From Enterocloster bolteae (GTDB lineage Bacteria; Bacillota; Clostridia; Lachnospirales; Lachnospiraceae): a stretch of 64,000 nt of DNA. The notes under the pieces were generated by a model. It saw only the letters and a list, made by a program, of their open reading frames with translations. It ran no database searches and was not told the DNA's origin. Shown one piece after another: positions 1-8,415 of the stretch. Each line of letters begins with the position of its first letter. The first letter of the stretch is position 1. The position numbers and the translations under genes are program-made. The DNA is taken from contig NZ_CP022464.2 of assembly GCF_002234575.2 (NCBI RefSeq), positions 5,766,001 to 5,830,000 on the forward strand. Reading direction: 5' to 3'.

Positions 1-54
1 ATTGTCCGGCCCCTGTATGCTGCCGGGCAGATAAGCCTTTTTCTGTCAACAAAA

Positions 55-555
55 TTATGCCTCTGCGGCTCCACCCTGCTGCTCTGCGATCTGATTGAGT
101 ACGCGTGCCAGGTTGGTGATTGGTGACTGGATGCTTCCAAGCAGCTTGCCAAGAAGTTCCTCTCTGGAAGGAATGGTTGCGATAACCTGGGTTCCTGCCT
201 GGTCATAGTAGGTTCCTTCAACTACAGATGCCTTCAGTTCCAGCTTTGGAGCTGTCTTAGCGAAATTAGCTAAGATACGTGCCGGAGCAGTAGCGTCTTC
301 TTTGGAAACTGCTAATGCGGTAGGTCCTTCCAGCTGTGGTGCAAGTGCTGCAAAATCTGTTCCTTCTGCTGCACGCTTAATCAAAGTATTCTTGTATACC
401 TTGTAAGCAACCCCAGCTTCCCTTAACTGCTTACGCAGCTGAGTGTCCTGCTCTACTGTCAGACCGCGGTAGTCAACAATGACTGCACCGGCAGCGCCTT
501 CCAGCATAGCCTTGATCTCATCTACGACTGGCTGTTTTAATTCAACTTTTGCCAT
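55..555 (-). CDS. rplJ: 50S ribosomal protein L10
   Basis: L10 anchors the L7/L12 stalk on the large ribosomal subunit and recruits translation factors. The 166-residue product begins MAKVELKQPVVDEIK and has the L10 core (VDYRGLTVEQDTQLRKQLREAG, then YKVYKNTLIKRAAEGT) with the stalk-binding C-terminal helix; the length is normal for the family. A GGAGG-type ribosome site precedes the ATG. It is the last gene visible at the left edge; rplL would be expected just outside. It is not simply co-transcribed with rplA: a consensus promoter and a long leader with an attenuator hairpin lie between the two genes, which fits autogenous control by the L10-L12 complex. Confidence 0.97.
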   Translation of the reverse strand: MAKVELKQPVVDEIKAMLEGAAGAVIVDYRGLTVEQDTQLRKQLREAGVAYKVYKNTLIKRAAEGTDFAALAPQLEGPTALAVSKEDATAPARILANFAKTAPKLELKASVVEGTYYDQAGTQVIATIPSREELLGKLLGSIQSPITNLARVLNQIAEQQGGAAEA

Positions 556-739
556 GAATGGTTTACCTCCTTATATATTTTCGCATTGAAAACCGTCATA
601 GCACGGGAACGATTCATAATCCGGGACTGCACACTACTGTACCGGGCAGGCGACGCATGTTGGGCGCACCGGACATACCGGACGTGCCGGGTATGCGGAT
701 ATGCCAACAGCGGCAGATATACCGGGTACAACAGCTGCA

Positions 740-882
740 AAGACCGGACAAAAAACCTCTCCGCCGTAAAGACAGAGAGGTTCGCAAAATCTCATCATAA
801 ATAATCAGAGTTTTGTATGTTCCTCGGCAGGCGTTTTCGCCTTACACCTTACGGTACCTGCTGTCTCAGGGCATTCAATACT
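740..882 (-). ncRNA. Ribosomal protein L10 leader (5' UTR regulatory RNA)
   Basis: The transcribed leader between the promoter at 888-916 and rplJ contains the purine-rich and GCCTGCCGAGGAAC-type segments typical of Firmicutes L10 leaders, followed by a strong hairpin with a U tract. In the family the L10-L12 complex binds this RNA and lowers expression of rplJL. I identified it by resemblance and position, not by covariance search, and the boundaries are approximate. Confidence 0.65.
749..782 (-). terminator. Attenuator/terminator in rplJ leader
   Basis: On the minus strand the arms AACCTCTC (775-782) and GAGAGGTT (754-761) form an 8 bp stem with a 13 nt loop, followed directly by a run of T. 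It lies about 190 nt upstream of the rplJ start, in the leader and not after a gene, so it probably acts as a conditional terminator. Confidence 0.75.
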
Positions 883-887
883 GTGGT

Positions 888-916
888 ATCATATCATATT
901 GTATGAATGATGTCAA
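888..916 (-). promoter_or_regulatory. Sigma-70 type promoter for rplJ
   Basis: Minus-strand TTGACA (911-916), 17 bp spacer, TATGAT (888-893). This is almost the perfect consensus and is placed about 330 nt upstream of rplJ, giving the gene its own transcription start separate from rplK-rplA. Confidence 0.85.
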
Positions 917-1034
917 GCCCCACTCAGAATTAAAACCTCAAGAATAAAACATTCGATTTAAAACTTCAAATCAAGGCTCTAAACCTTCTGGTGAATGGGG
1001 ATTTGTGCTTATAGCACTATATTATAGCAATCAA

Positions 1035-1730
1035 TTAGTTTACAAGCTTTGCAACGTTCAGCTTAACGCCAGGACCCATGGTAGAGGTCAGGGCAACGCT
1101 CTTAAGGTATGCGCCCTTAACGGTGCTTGGCTTAGCCTTCATGATCGCATCAATAAGCGTCTGGAAGTTGTCCGCTAACTGCTCCTCTGTAAAAGAAGCT
1201 TTTCCTACTGGCACGTGAATAATGTTTGTCTTGTCGAGTCTGTATTCAATCTTACCAGCTTTGATGTCGTTGATAGCCTTGGTAACATCCATGGTTACGG
1301 TTCCGGCCTTTGGGTTTGGCATTAAGCCCTTGGGTCCCAGTACACGGCCCAGACGGCCTACAACGCCCATCATATCAGGGGTAGCTACCACAACGTCGAA
1401 ATCCAGCCAGCCGTCGTTCTGAATCCTCGGGATCAGTTCCTCTGCTCCTACGTAATCAGCACCTGCTGCCTGAGCCTCATCGGCCTTTGGTCCCTTTGCA
1501 AATACTAAGATACGTACAGTCTTGCCTGTTCCGTGAGGAAGAACAACAGCGCCACGAATCTGCTGGTCAGCATGACGTCCGTCACATCCTGTTCTGATAT
1601 GAAGCTCTACAGTCTCATCAAATTTTGCGGATGCATTCTTCTTCACTAATGTGATAGCATCAGCAATGTCATAAAGTGCAGCACGGTCTACGTTTTTCAT
1701 AGCCTCTGCATATCTTTTTCCTGATTTCAT
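1035..1730 (-). CDS. rplA: 50S ribosomal protein L1
   Basis: L1 forms the mobile stalk at the ribosomal E site and in many bacteria represses its own operon. The 231-residue product starts MKSGKRYAEAMKNVD and shows the L1 signature IPRIQNDGW...MGVVGRLGRVLGPKGLMPNPK and the C-terminal KGAYLKSVALTSTMGPGVKL. The frame stays open 36 codons further upstream, but an AGGAGG site sits 8 nt before the ATG at 1730 and the family length is about 230, so the shorter start is chosen. It lies downstream of rplK in the rpmG-secE-nusG-rplK-rplA operon. Confidence 0.97.
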   Translation of the reverse strand: MKSGKRYAEAMKNVDRAALYDIADAITLVKKNASAKFDETVELHIRTGCDGRHADQQIRGAVVLPHGTGKTVRILVFAKGPKADEAQAAGADYVGAEELIPRIQNDGWLDFDVVVATPDMMGVVGRLGRVLGPKGLMPNPKAGTVTMDVTKAINDIKAGKIEYRLDKTNIIHVPVGKASFTEEQLADNFQTLIDAIMKAKPSTVKGAYLKSVALTSTMGPGVKLNVAKLVN

Positions 1731-1889
1731 TCTAAATAACCTCCTAGTGGTATTGACGGGGAATCTCCCTCCCACGTTCATATAACGGGTAAATGCCTTA
1801 GCAACCCGGAAACCTTGCTCGGGTGTCTCCGGATTCATGCACCAATTGTATTATTCCTTGGTATAATTCCCAGATATGATTCTTTGGAA

Positions 1890-2315
1890 TTATTCCTCGA
1901 TGGTAACGCCCATGCTTCTTGCAGTGCCGGCAACCATGCTCATGGCAGCCTCTAAGCTGGCAGCATTTAAGTCTGGCATCTTAGTCTCTGCAATCTTCTG
2001 AAGATCAGCCTTCTTAAGAACAGCTACCTTTGTCTTGTTAGGAACACCGGAACCGCTCTTGATGTTGCAGGCCTTCTTAATCAGAACAGCTGCAGGCGGG
2101 GTTTTGGTGATGAAGCTGAAGCTTCTGTCCGCATATACGGTAATGACAACAGGGATGATCATGTCGCCCTGATCTGCTGTCCTTGCGTTGAATTCCTTGG
2201 TAAACTGAACGATGTTGACACCGTGCTGACCAAGTGCTGGTCCAACTGGTGGTGCTGGTGTTGCTTTGCCAGCTGGAATCTGTAATTTAATATATCCTGT
2301 TACTTTCTTTGCCAT
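1890..2315 (-). CDS. rplK: 50S ribosomal protein L11
   Basis: L11 binds the GTPase-associated region of 23S rRNA and is needed for the RelA stringent response. The 141-residue product begins MAKKVTGYIKLQIPAGKA and carries the expected PAPPVGPALGQHGVN and SGVPNKTKVA stretches. An upstream in-frame GTG exists three codons earlier, but it overlaps the AGGAGG ribosome site, which is spaced 8 nt from the ATG at 2315. The gene sits between nusG and rplA, the classical bacterial order. Confidence 0.97.
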   Translation of the reverse strand: MAKKVTGYIKLQIPAGKATPAPPVGPALGQHGVNIVQFTKEFNARTADQGDMIIPVVITVYADRSFSFITKTPPAAVLIKKACNIKSGSGVPNKTKVAVLKKADLQKIAETKMPDLNAASLEAAMSMVAGTARSMGVTIEE

Positions 2316-2412
2316 CTTAGGCACCTCCTAAAATTATGTGGTATTGTCGGGAATGTCCCTCCCACCAGCCCCTGCCCTGCAGAAGCTGATTCCTTGTGTT
2401 ACAAACGGACGC

Positions 2413-2931
2413 CTACATCTTCTTGACTTCGGCAAATCCAAGTTCAACCGGTGTTTCACGGCCGAACATCTCAACGTGCATGGTAATGGTCTTTTTACTG
2501 TCGTTGATGGCCTTGATGGCCCCCACAGTATCCTTCCATGCACCGGAGATAACAACTACCATATCTCCTACTTCAAAGTCGACTAAGACATCTTCTTCTC
2601 TATGGAATCCCAGGCTGGCCATCTCTTCTTCTGTCAGAGGAACCGGTTTGGAGCCCGGACCTACAAAGCCCGTGACACCGCGGGTATTCCGCACTACATA
2701 CCATGTATCATCGTTCATGACCATGTTGATGAGTACATACCCCGGGAACATCTTCTTGTCCGCCTTTTTCTCCACACCGTTTTTAAGTTCAACCACAGGG
2801 AGCATAGGAACGGACACCTCTAAGATCTGGTCCTGAAGGTTCCTGTTTTCAATTGTTTTCTCAATGTCGACCTTGACTTTGTTCTCATATCCTGAGTAGG
2901 TATGGACTACATACCAATGTGCTTCTGACAT
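2413..2931 (-). CDS. nusG: Transcription termination/antitermination factor NusG
   Basis: NusG binds RNA polymerase and couples transcription to translation, affecting pausing, antitermination and Rho action. The 172-residue protein starts MSEAHWYVVHTYSGYENKVK, the NGN domain hallmark, has MFPGYVLINM in the middle, and ends in a KOW domain (VGDMVVVISGAWKDTVGAIKAIN, then TPVELGFAEVKKM). Length and position between secE and rplK are typical of the family. The genes share the promoter upstream of rpmG. Confidence 0.97.
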   Translation of the reverse strand: MSEAHWYVVHTYSGYENKVKVDIEKTIENRNLQDQILEVSVPMLPVVELKNGVEKKADKKMFPGYVLINMVMNDDTWYVVRNTRGVTGFVGPGSKPVPLTEEEMASLGFHREEDVLVDFEVGDMVVVISGAWKDTVGAIKAINDSKKTITMHVEMFGRETPVELGFAEVKKM

Positions 2932-2987
2932 ACAATCACCCTCGCCTTTGTTTCAATCCGTTTTCGTTTGCTTTTTGTCTGCTTAAA

Positions 2988-3248
2988 TTAAAGAATAAAG
3001 CTCAAACCAAACTTCATAACGAAGTCCAGGACAGCAATCATCACGCCAATCGCAATCGACATGAAAAGCACTGCCACAGTCTGTTTTGCCACGGTTTCCT
3101 TGTCAGCAAAGACGATTTTCTTGTACTCTTTCTTCAGCCCGTGAAAAAAGCTAGGCTTTTTGTCCTTCTTAGCTGCCTTCTTCTCAACCTTGTCAGCCTT
3201 GGCCGTTTTCTCTGTGGTTTCTACAGCGTTAACTGTATTCTCTTCCAT
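2988..3248 (-). CDS. secE: Preprotein translocase subunit SecE
   Basis: SecE clamps the SecY channel of the Sec translocon in the membrane. The 86-residue product has a long Lys/Glu-rich cytosolic N-terminus (roughly residues 1-48), the SecE motif FFHGLKKEYKKIVFADKET, then a single C-terminal membrane helix (VAVLFMSIAIGVMIAVLDFVMKF). This is the minimal one-helix form usual in Firmicutes. It lies between rpmG and nusG as expected. Confidence 0.95.
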   Translation of the reverse strand: MEENTVNAVETTEKTAKADKVEKKAAKKDKKPSFFHGLKKEYKKIVFADKETVAKQTVAVLFMSIAIGVMIAVLDFVMKFGLSFIL

Positions 3249-3274
3249 AATTTCACGTCCTTTACTGAGCAGGA

Positions 3275-3424
3275 TTACTTTGTTTCCTTATGCATGGTAT
3301 GCTTCTTGCAGAATCTGCAGTACTTCTTTGTTTCCATACGGTCCGGATGAGTTTTCTTGTCCTTAGTCATGTTGTAATTGCGTTGTTTGCATTCTGTACA
3401 TGCCAGTGTAATCTTTGTGCGCAC
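3275..3424 (-). CDS. rpmG: 50S ribosomal protein L33
   Basis: A 49-residue small zinc-ribbon ribosomal protein. It reads (M)RTKITLACTECKQRNYN and ends CRFCKKHTMHKETK, giving the CxxC...CxxC metal-binding pairs of the zinc-type L33. The start is a GTG at 3422-3424 preceded by GGAGGTGG; no suitable ATG exists. It is the first gene of the rpmG-secE-nusG-rplK-rplA operon and lies about 100 nt downstream of a consensus promoter. Confidence 0.95.
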   Translation of the reverse strand: MRTKITLACTECKQRNYNMTKDKKTHPDRMETKKYCRFCKKHTMHKETK

Positions 3425-3524
3425 GACTTCCACCTCCACTTATATTATCGTAGTTAACATTTGCCGCTCAGGTACTTAATTTTGAGCATAAAAAAAAGAC
3501 CTAAGCTCTTCCATTCGCCCGTTT

Positions 3525-3553
3525 ACTATACCATAGAAATGTCCGTACGTCAA
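3525..3553 (-). promoter_or_regulatory. Promoter of the rpmG-secE-nusG-rplK-rplA operon
   Basis: Minus-strand TTGACG (3548-3553), 17 bp spacer, TATAGT (3525-3530). It lies about 100 nt upstream of the rpmG GTG and reads into the ribosomal/secretion operon. Confidence 0.8.
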
Positions 3554-3648
3554 GGGATTTTTGTGGATTTATGGGGTGTAGACCGGGGTATGTTGGTTCC
3601 GTCTGCTGGTTTGAAATCCTGCCGTACACCCCATATATCATAAAATCA

Positions 3649-4374
3649 TCATTGTCCATGGCCAATGAATACGGTTACAAAATATACATGCTCTGCCCCG
3701 GCCTTTCTGAGAGCCCGTGTACACGCTTCAATGGTACTGCCCGTGGTATAGATATCGTCCACCAATATAATATTTTTCATACCGGAGGGCAGGACAGATG
3801 CCGTGAAAGCCTGCTCCAGGTTCTTTAACCGGCCGCCGGAGTCCAGGGATTTCTGGGGAGCTGTCTTTCGTGTTCGTTTCAGAATAGAAGTATTTACCGG
3901 AATTCCCAGGGGACCGGAAAGGCGCCGGGCTAATTCCTCTGCCTGGTTAAATCCTCTTTCCCGGCGCCGGGACGGATGGACCGGCACAGGGATAAGGGCA
4001 TCTCCGTCCATGAAGCGGATGCGTTTTCCCATTTTCCTGACCATGGCCTCGCTGTAGAAATCCAGATATTCCCTTCTATTATTATACTTAATCCGGGCCA
4101 TGGAACGGCTGGCTGTGTCATCGTAATTGATAAGGCTCAGTCCATAATCAAAGCTGCGCTTATGTCTGGTACAGTCATAGCAGTATTCAATAGTCTCATC
4201 CAGAACTTCCTTTCCGCACTTCTTGCAGACAGGGCGGCGTACCCATGACAGCTTTGTCATGCAGCCCGGACATATGAGGTCTCCTTTGGGCAGGACAATA
4301 CCGCCGCATACAGGACAGCGGCGCGGAAACAGAATATCTGTCATAAAATCAATGCCTTGTGGAATTATCTTCAT
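3649..4374 (-). CDS. ComF-family phosphoribosyltransferase-like protein
   Basis: ComF proteins combine an N-terminal zinc-binding region with a type I phosphoribosyltransferase fold; in naturally transformable bacteria ComF helps DNA uptake, otherwise its role is unclear. The 241-residue protein has the paired cysteines CPVCGG, CPGC, CKKCGK and CYDC in the first ~75 residues, then the PRPP-binding motif IILVDDIYTTGST near the C-terminus. The frame is open upstream into recD2, but an AGGAG site precedes the ATG at 4374, leaving a 22 nt gap to recD2, so I take that start. It is probably co-transcribed with recD2. No other competence genes are in the window. Confidence 0.85.
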   Translation of the reverse strand: MKIIPQGIDFMTDILFPRRCPVCGGIVLPKGDLICPGCMTKLSWVRRPVCKKCGKEVLDETIEYCYDCTRHKRSFDYGLSLINYDDTASRSMARIKYNNRREYLDFYSEAMVRKMGKRIRFMDGDALIPVPVHPSRRRERGFNQAEELARRLSGPLGIPVNTSILKRTRKTAPQKSLDSGGRLKNLEQAFTASVLPSGMKNIILVDDIYTTGSTIEACTRALRKAGAEHVYFVTVFIGHGQ

Positions 4375-4396
4375 CAGCTTTTTCTCCTGTACCTTC

Positions 4397-6688
4397 TCAG
4401 CCAATGGAATCCGGCTGCGCATATATCTCCCCGATTCTGCTTTTAAGCCCGGAATACCGTTTCTGCTCCACACAGTTTGACGCCATGGTGTAAAATGCGT
4501 CCGGCTGTCCCACCAGACACACGCATGAGCGGGCGCGGGTCACGGCCGTGTATATGAGATTGCGGGTCATAAGCATGCGGGGACCATTGTACATGGGGAT
4601 GATGACTGCCGGGTATTCGCTTCCCTGGGACTTGTGGATGGTGATGGCATAGGCCAATTCCAGCTCCTCCAGCTGCTTGAAGCTGTACTCTATCATCTTG
4701 CCCTCATCGAATTCAACGGTGAGCAGTTCCGCAAAATCATTGATCTCCCGGATGATTCCAACGTCGCCGTTAAAGATTCCTGCTCCCTTGTCCACAGGTA
4801 TGCCGTACTTGTTGCGGACCTCCCACTCCATCTGGTAGTTGTTCTTTATCTGCATGACTTTATCACCTACCCGGTAAATGGTTCCGCCTGACTCTTTTTC
4901 CTTCTTGGACTTATCCGGCGGATTCAGGTAGTTCTGCATGATCTGGTTCAAACGCTCCACGCCCAGGGCGCCTTTTCGCATGGGCGTCATGACCTGGATA
5001 TCAAAGGCATTGGCGTGTACATAGTCTGGCAGCTTCTTCTGGATCAGGGTGATGGCCGCGCTTATGACCGCATCCGGATTGTCCCTTCGGATAAAGAGGA
5101 AATCCTGGCTGCGTTTTGCCAGGTCAACCGGCTCTCCGGCATTGATTTTGTGGGCATTGACTACTATATCGCTTTGGGCGGCCTGGCGGAAGATGTGGGT
5201 CAGCTTTACCACATTAAAGCTGCCGGACTCGATAATATCCCGCAGTACATTCCCCGGACCCACGCTGGGGAGCTGGTCCACATCCCCCACCAGGATAAGC
5301 CGGGTGCCCACGTTTACTGCCCGCAGCAGGGAATGCATAAGGCTGATGTCCACCATGGACATTTCATCTATAATGATGACATCGGCATCCAGAGGATTTT
5401 CTTCATTTCTGTCAAAATGCATTCCCATGCTCTGGGCTCCCTTTCCAGACCTTGGCGCGCCGGGGATCACAGGGGCGTCATTGCCGGGCATTCCCACCGG
5501 GACCAGTTCCAGCATGCGGTGGATGGTCCTGGCCTCATATCCTGTTGCCTCCGTCATCCGCTTGGCCGCCCGGCCCGTGGGCGCTGCCAGAAGTATTTCC
5601 ATCCCCTCCATCTCAAAGTACCGGATGATTGTATTGATGGTGGTTGTCTTACCGGTACCGGGGCCTCCGGTGATAACTAACAGTCCGCTGTTTACGGCTT
5701 CGTATACTGCCTTTTCCTGCAGTTCATCCAGGTGTATGGACTCCTGCTGCTGTATCTTTAGGAGATTGGCCTTGATTTCGACCTGTGGAATGTCTCCCTT
5801 AATGTTCAGGTCATGCAGCATACGGGCTGCATTGAGCTCCAGATAATAGTAATGGGAGGAGTAGACCAGTGGGCCCTGGGCAGACGGCTTTACCACCACC
5901 TTGCGGTCTATCTGCATATCCATCAGATGCTTCTCCATGGCAGACGGCTCTACCTTTAAAAGCTCAGATGCCTGGGCAAACAGTTCGGTCTGGGGAAGAT
6001 AGGTATGGCCGTTGGCAGTAGCCTGGAGAAGGGTGTACAGAATACCGGCCTTAATGCGGTAATCGGAATCCGTAAAGATTCCCACCCGCTCCGCTATCTC
6101 GTCAGCCATCTTAAAGCCCACCCCCGGAATATCATCTGCCAGACGGTAGGGATTTTCCCGGATAATCCCGTATAACGTGGGACCGTACTCCTGGTATATC
6201 TTGGCCGCCAGGTTCATGGTAATGCCGTAATTCTGAAGGAACATCATGGCCTGGCGCATATCCTTTTTGTCCTCCACCTGCTCAGCTATGGCCATGGCCA
6301 TTTTCTCACTGACACCCTTTACCTCGGACAGGCGCTCCGGCTCCTCCTCCATGATCCGGAAGGTGTCTGCCTTGAAATGGCGCACGATTCGGGCAGCCAA
6401 AGCGGCCCCGATGCCTTTGATGGCACCGGAGCCAAGATAGCGTTCCATGGACAGTTCATCCTGGGGTGTTTTCATCTCATAGCTTTCTATCTGAAGCTGC
6501 TCTCCATACACCGGGTGCTGGGTCATATGGCCGCTGGCTTCTATCATGTCGCCTTCTGCCGCATAAGCCAGATTGCCTACCATGATGACTTCTTCCCCGT
6601 CGCTCTGATCCGTGACGCTCATTACTGTATAGCCGTTTTCTTCGTTGCGGAACTTAATCCGCTCTATAAATCCTGTTATTGTCGCCAT
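4397..6688 (-). CDS. recD2: ATP-dependent 5'-3' DNA helicase, RecD2 family
   Basis: RecD2 is a superfamily 1B helicase acting alone (not in RecBCD) in replication-fork and repair processes in Gram-positives. The 763-residue protein has an N-terminal OB-like region (1-75), helix-hairpin-helix segments (about 85-205, including LSEVKGVSEKMAMAIAEQ and IPGVGFKMADEIAERVG), then the motor. Walker A GGPGTGKTTT is at about 341-350, Walker B is VIIIDEMSMVD, motif III is LVGDVDQLPSVGPG, and AYAITIHKSQGSEYPAVI lies near the C-terminus. The length is typical. It is the first gene of a likely recD2-comF unit downstream of mreB. Confidence 0.95.
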   Translation of the reverse strand: MATITGFIERIKFRNEENGYTVMSVTDQSDGEEVIMVGNLAYAAEGDMIEASGHMTQHPVYGEQLQIESYEMKTPQDELSMERYLGSGAIKGIGAALAARIVRHFKADTFRIMEEEPERLSEVKGVSEKMAMAIAEQVEDKKDMRQAMMFLQNYGITMNLAAKIYQEYGPTLYGIIRENPYRLADDIPGVGFKMADEIAERVGIFTDSDYRIKAGILYTLLQATANGHTYLPQTELFAQASELLKVEPSAMEKHLMDMQIDRKVVVKPSAQGPLVYSSHYYYLELNAARMLHDLNIKGDIPQVEIKANLLKIQQQESIHLDELQEKAVYEAVNSGLLVITGGPGTGKTTTINTIIRYFEMEGMEILLAAPTGRAAKRMTEATGYEARTIHRMLELVPVGMPGNDAPVIPGAPRSGKGAQSMGMHFDRNEENPLDADVIIIDEMSMVDISLMHSLLRAVNVGTRLILVGDVDQLPSVGPGNVLRDIIESGSFNVVKLTHIFRQAAQSDIVVNAHKINAGEPVDLAKRSQDFLFIRRDNPDAVISAAITLIQKKLPDYVHANAFDIQVMTPMRKGALGVERLNQIMQNYLNPPDKSKKEKESGGTIYRVGDKVMQIKNNYQMEWEVRNKYGIPVDKGAGIFNGDVGIIREINDFAELLTVEFDEGKMIEYSFKQLEELELAYAITIHKSQGSEYPAVIIPMYNGPRMLMTRNLIYTAVTRARSCVCLVGQPDAFYTMASNCVEQKRYSGLKSRIGEIYAQPDSIG

Positions 6689-6772
6689 CGTTTCATCAAA
6701 AGGTTAAAAGAACCCGGTGCCAGGGCATGTCCGGAATACTCCAGTCCATCACGCTGTGCCGGGTTCTGATTT

Positions 6773-7816
6773 TTAGTAATCTTCTCTTCCGCCGCCTACT
6801 CCCATGGATGCCTCCATAGCCATGTTCATGCCATGGGCAAACTCTATAAACTTGCCGGTACCGATGGCCACTGCAGTCAGTGGGTCCTCTGCAATCATGG
6901 TCGTAATGCCCGTCTTTTCCTCAATCAGGGCATCCAGGCCGCTGAGCAGGGAACCTCCTCCTGTCATCACGATGCCTCTGTCAAAAATATCGGCTGCCAG
7001 CTCCGGCGGGGTGCGCTCCAATACATTGTGGACAGCATCCACAATCTGCAGAGCAGGCTCCCTGAGTGCCTCCAGCGTCTCGTCTGAGGTAACCACGATG
7101 GTCTTTGGAAGACCAGTCACCAGGTTGCGTCCTCTGACTTCCATGGTCAGGACTTCCGGCCTGCGGTATGCTGCTCCGATGTTAATCTTTATCTCCTCAG
7201 CCGTGCGCTCGCCAATCAGAAGGTTGTGCTTCTTCCTCATATAGCGCACCAGTGCCTCGTCAAAGTCATCGCCTGCAATCTTGATGGATGTGCTGACAAC
7301 CGGGCCCCCCAGGGAAATGACCGCAATGTCGGCTGTACCGCCTCCGATATCCACAATCATATTACCGCAGGCCTTTCCGATATCAATACCGGCGCCAATG
7401 GCCGCAGCAACCGGCTCTTCGATAATAGCCACTTCCCTGGCGCCTGCCTGGTAGGTGGCGTCCTCCACTGCCTTTTTCTCAACCTCAGTGGCTCCGCTGG
7501 GGATACATACGCTGATTCTGGGCTTGCGCAGTGTTTTCTTGCCCACTGCCTTGCTGATGAAATATTTAAGCATCTTCTCTGTAATGGTATAATCTGAAAT
7601 AACGCCCTGGCGCAGAGGACGGACAGCAACAATGTTGCCCGGGGTACGTCCAATCATAAGACGGGCTTCCTCACCGATGGCCATGATTTTGTTGGTATCG
7701 CGGTCAATGGCCACAACGGACGGTTCTTTTAACACAACGCCTTTACCCTTGATATATACAAGGATACTGGCAGTTCCTAAGTCAATTCCAATATCATTGG
7801 ACATCATCGAAAACAT
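6773..7816 (-). CDS. mreB: Rod shape-determining protein MreB/Mbl
   Basis: This bacterial actin polymerises under the membrane and directs lateral wall synthesis. The 347-residue protein has the phosphate-1 loop IGIDLGTASILVY, the RPLRQGVISDYTITEKML segment, the phosphate-2 motif MIVDIGGGTADIAVISLGG and the adenosine motif GIVMTGGGSLLSGLD, matching the family through its length. The ATG at 7816 has an AGGAGG site 10 nt upstream. It stands alone, without mreC/mreD beside it, so it may be the mbl or mreBH-type paralogue; the sequence alone does not decide. A promoter lies about 155 nt upstream. Confidence 0.93.
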   Translation of the reverse strand: MFSMMSNDIGIDLGTASILVYIKGKGVVLKEPSVVAIDRDTNKIMAIGEEARLMIGRTPGNIVAVRPLRQGVISDYTITEKMLKYFISKAVGKKTLRKPRISVCIPSGATEVEKKAVEDATYQAGAREVAIIEEPVAAAIGAGIDIGKACGNMIVDIGGGTADIAVISLGGPVVSTSIKIAGDDFDEALVRYMRKKHNLLIGERTAEEIKINIGAAYRRPEVLTMEVRGRNLVTGLPKTIVVTSDETLEALREPALQIVDAVHNVLERTPPELAADIFDRGIVMTGGGSLLSGLDALIEEKTGITTMIAEDPLTAVAIGTGKFIEFAHGMNMAMEASMGVGGGREDY

Positions 7817-7969
7817 ATAGATAGTTCCTCCTCGCTAACTGAGCCGGACCGGAAGCACACACTGGTGGCCTCCATGCTTGTCCCCTGTGGGGACCAAACG
7901 CCGGAACAGACCGCATCAATCGCTTAAAATATAAATGGTTGCATTGCATTACTTCTATGCATTGCTTCT

Positions 7970-7997
7970 ATTATATACAATATTGTAAAGTTTTCAA
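7970..7997 (-). promoter_or_regulatory. Promoter of mreB
   Basis: Minus-strand TTGAAA (7992-7997), 16 bp spacer, TATAAT (7970-7975), giving a leader of about 150 nt before the mreB ATG. Confidence 0.7.
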
Positions 7998-8105
7998 AGG
8001 GTTTTTTTCTTTTTTATTTTCTTTATGTTTTTTTCATGCCAAGGACATATTTTCGTCACAATTATTGCTTATTATAATAACAAGTTCACCGAGAGGTGGA
8101 CGAGG

Positions 8106-8177
8106 CCTTTGTTTCAAGTGATTACTTGAAATCACAAAGCTTTTTCATACTCATACCGGACGGAGTAATCCGTCCGG
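8106..8177. other. Two adjacent perfect hairpins in the mreB / wall-protein intergenic region
   Basis: The 600 bp between mreB (7816) and the next gene (8416) has no convincing gene. It holds a hairpin with TTTCAAGT/ACTTGAAA arms (8112-8131, extended outward by CTTTG/CAAAG and followed by a T run). Just after it is a second hairpin, CCGGACGGA-gtaa-TCCGTCCGG (8156-8177). A third, terminator-like hairpin follows at 8252-8292. I see no gene on the plus strand that they would terminate, so they may end a small RNA or mark a decayed gene. Confidence 0.5.
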
Positions 8178-8251
8178 CCCCCCTATAACATTTTCTTTTT
8201 TTATATACCTACCATTCCCACGCAGGCGATAAGCCATGCAGAAAAAAGCAG

Positions 8252-8292
8252 AAAAAGAACCGGCACCGTATTTGCGGATGCCGGTTCTTTTT
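8252..8292. terminator. Strong bidirectional terminator hairpin
   Basis: Arms of 14 bp (AAAAAGAACCGGCA at 8252-8265, TGCCGGTTCTTTTT at 8279-8292) around a 13 nt loop, with A and T tracts on the two sides so it can act in both directions. It isolates the wall-protein gene from anything upstream. Confidence 0.8.
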
Positions 8293-8415
8293 TGCCGTAT
8301 GTGTCCATGGTCAAAGACCGTCTATACTTTTCCTTATCCGAAGTATAATCAACTCGTAATGCAAAAAAGGAATTTCAAAAAGTATTTCAAAAAGAAAAAG
8401 GAGAGTGCATTAATT

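Noticed and set aside
8236..8415. Sixty-codon N-terminal extension of the wall-binding protein
   Set aside because: It reads through a strong terminator hairpin and would bury the signal peptide; the ATG at 8416 has its own AAGGAG site.
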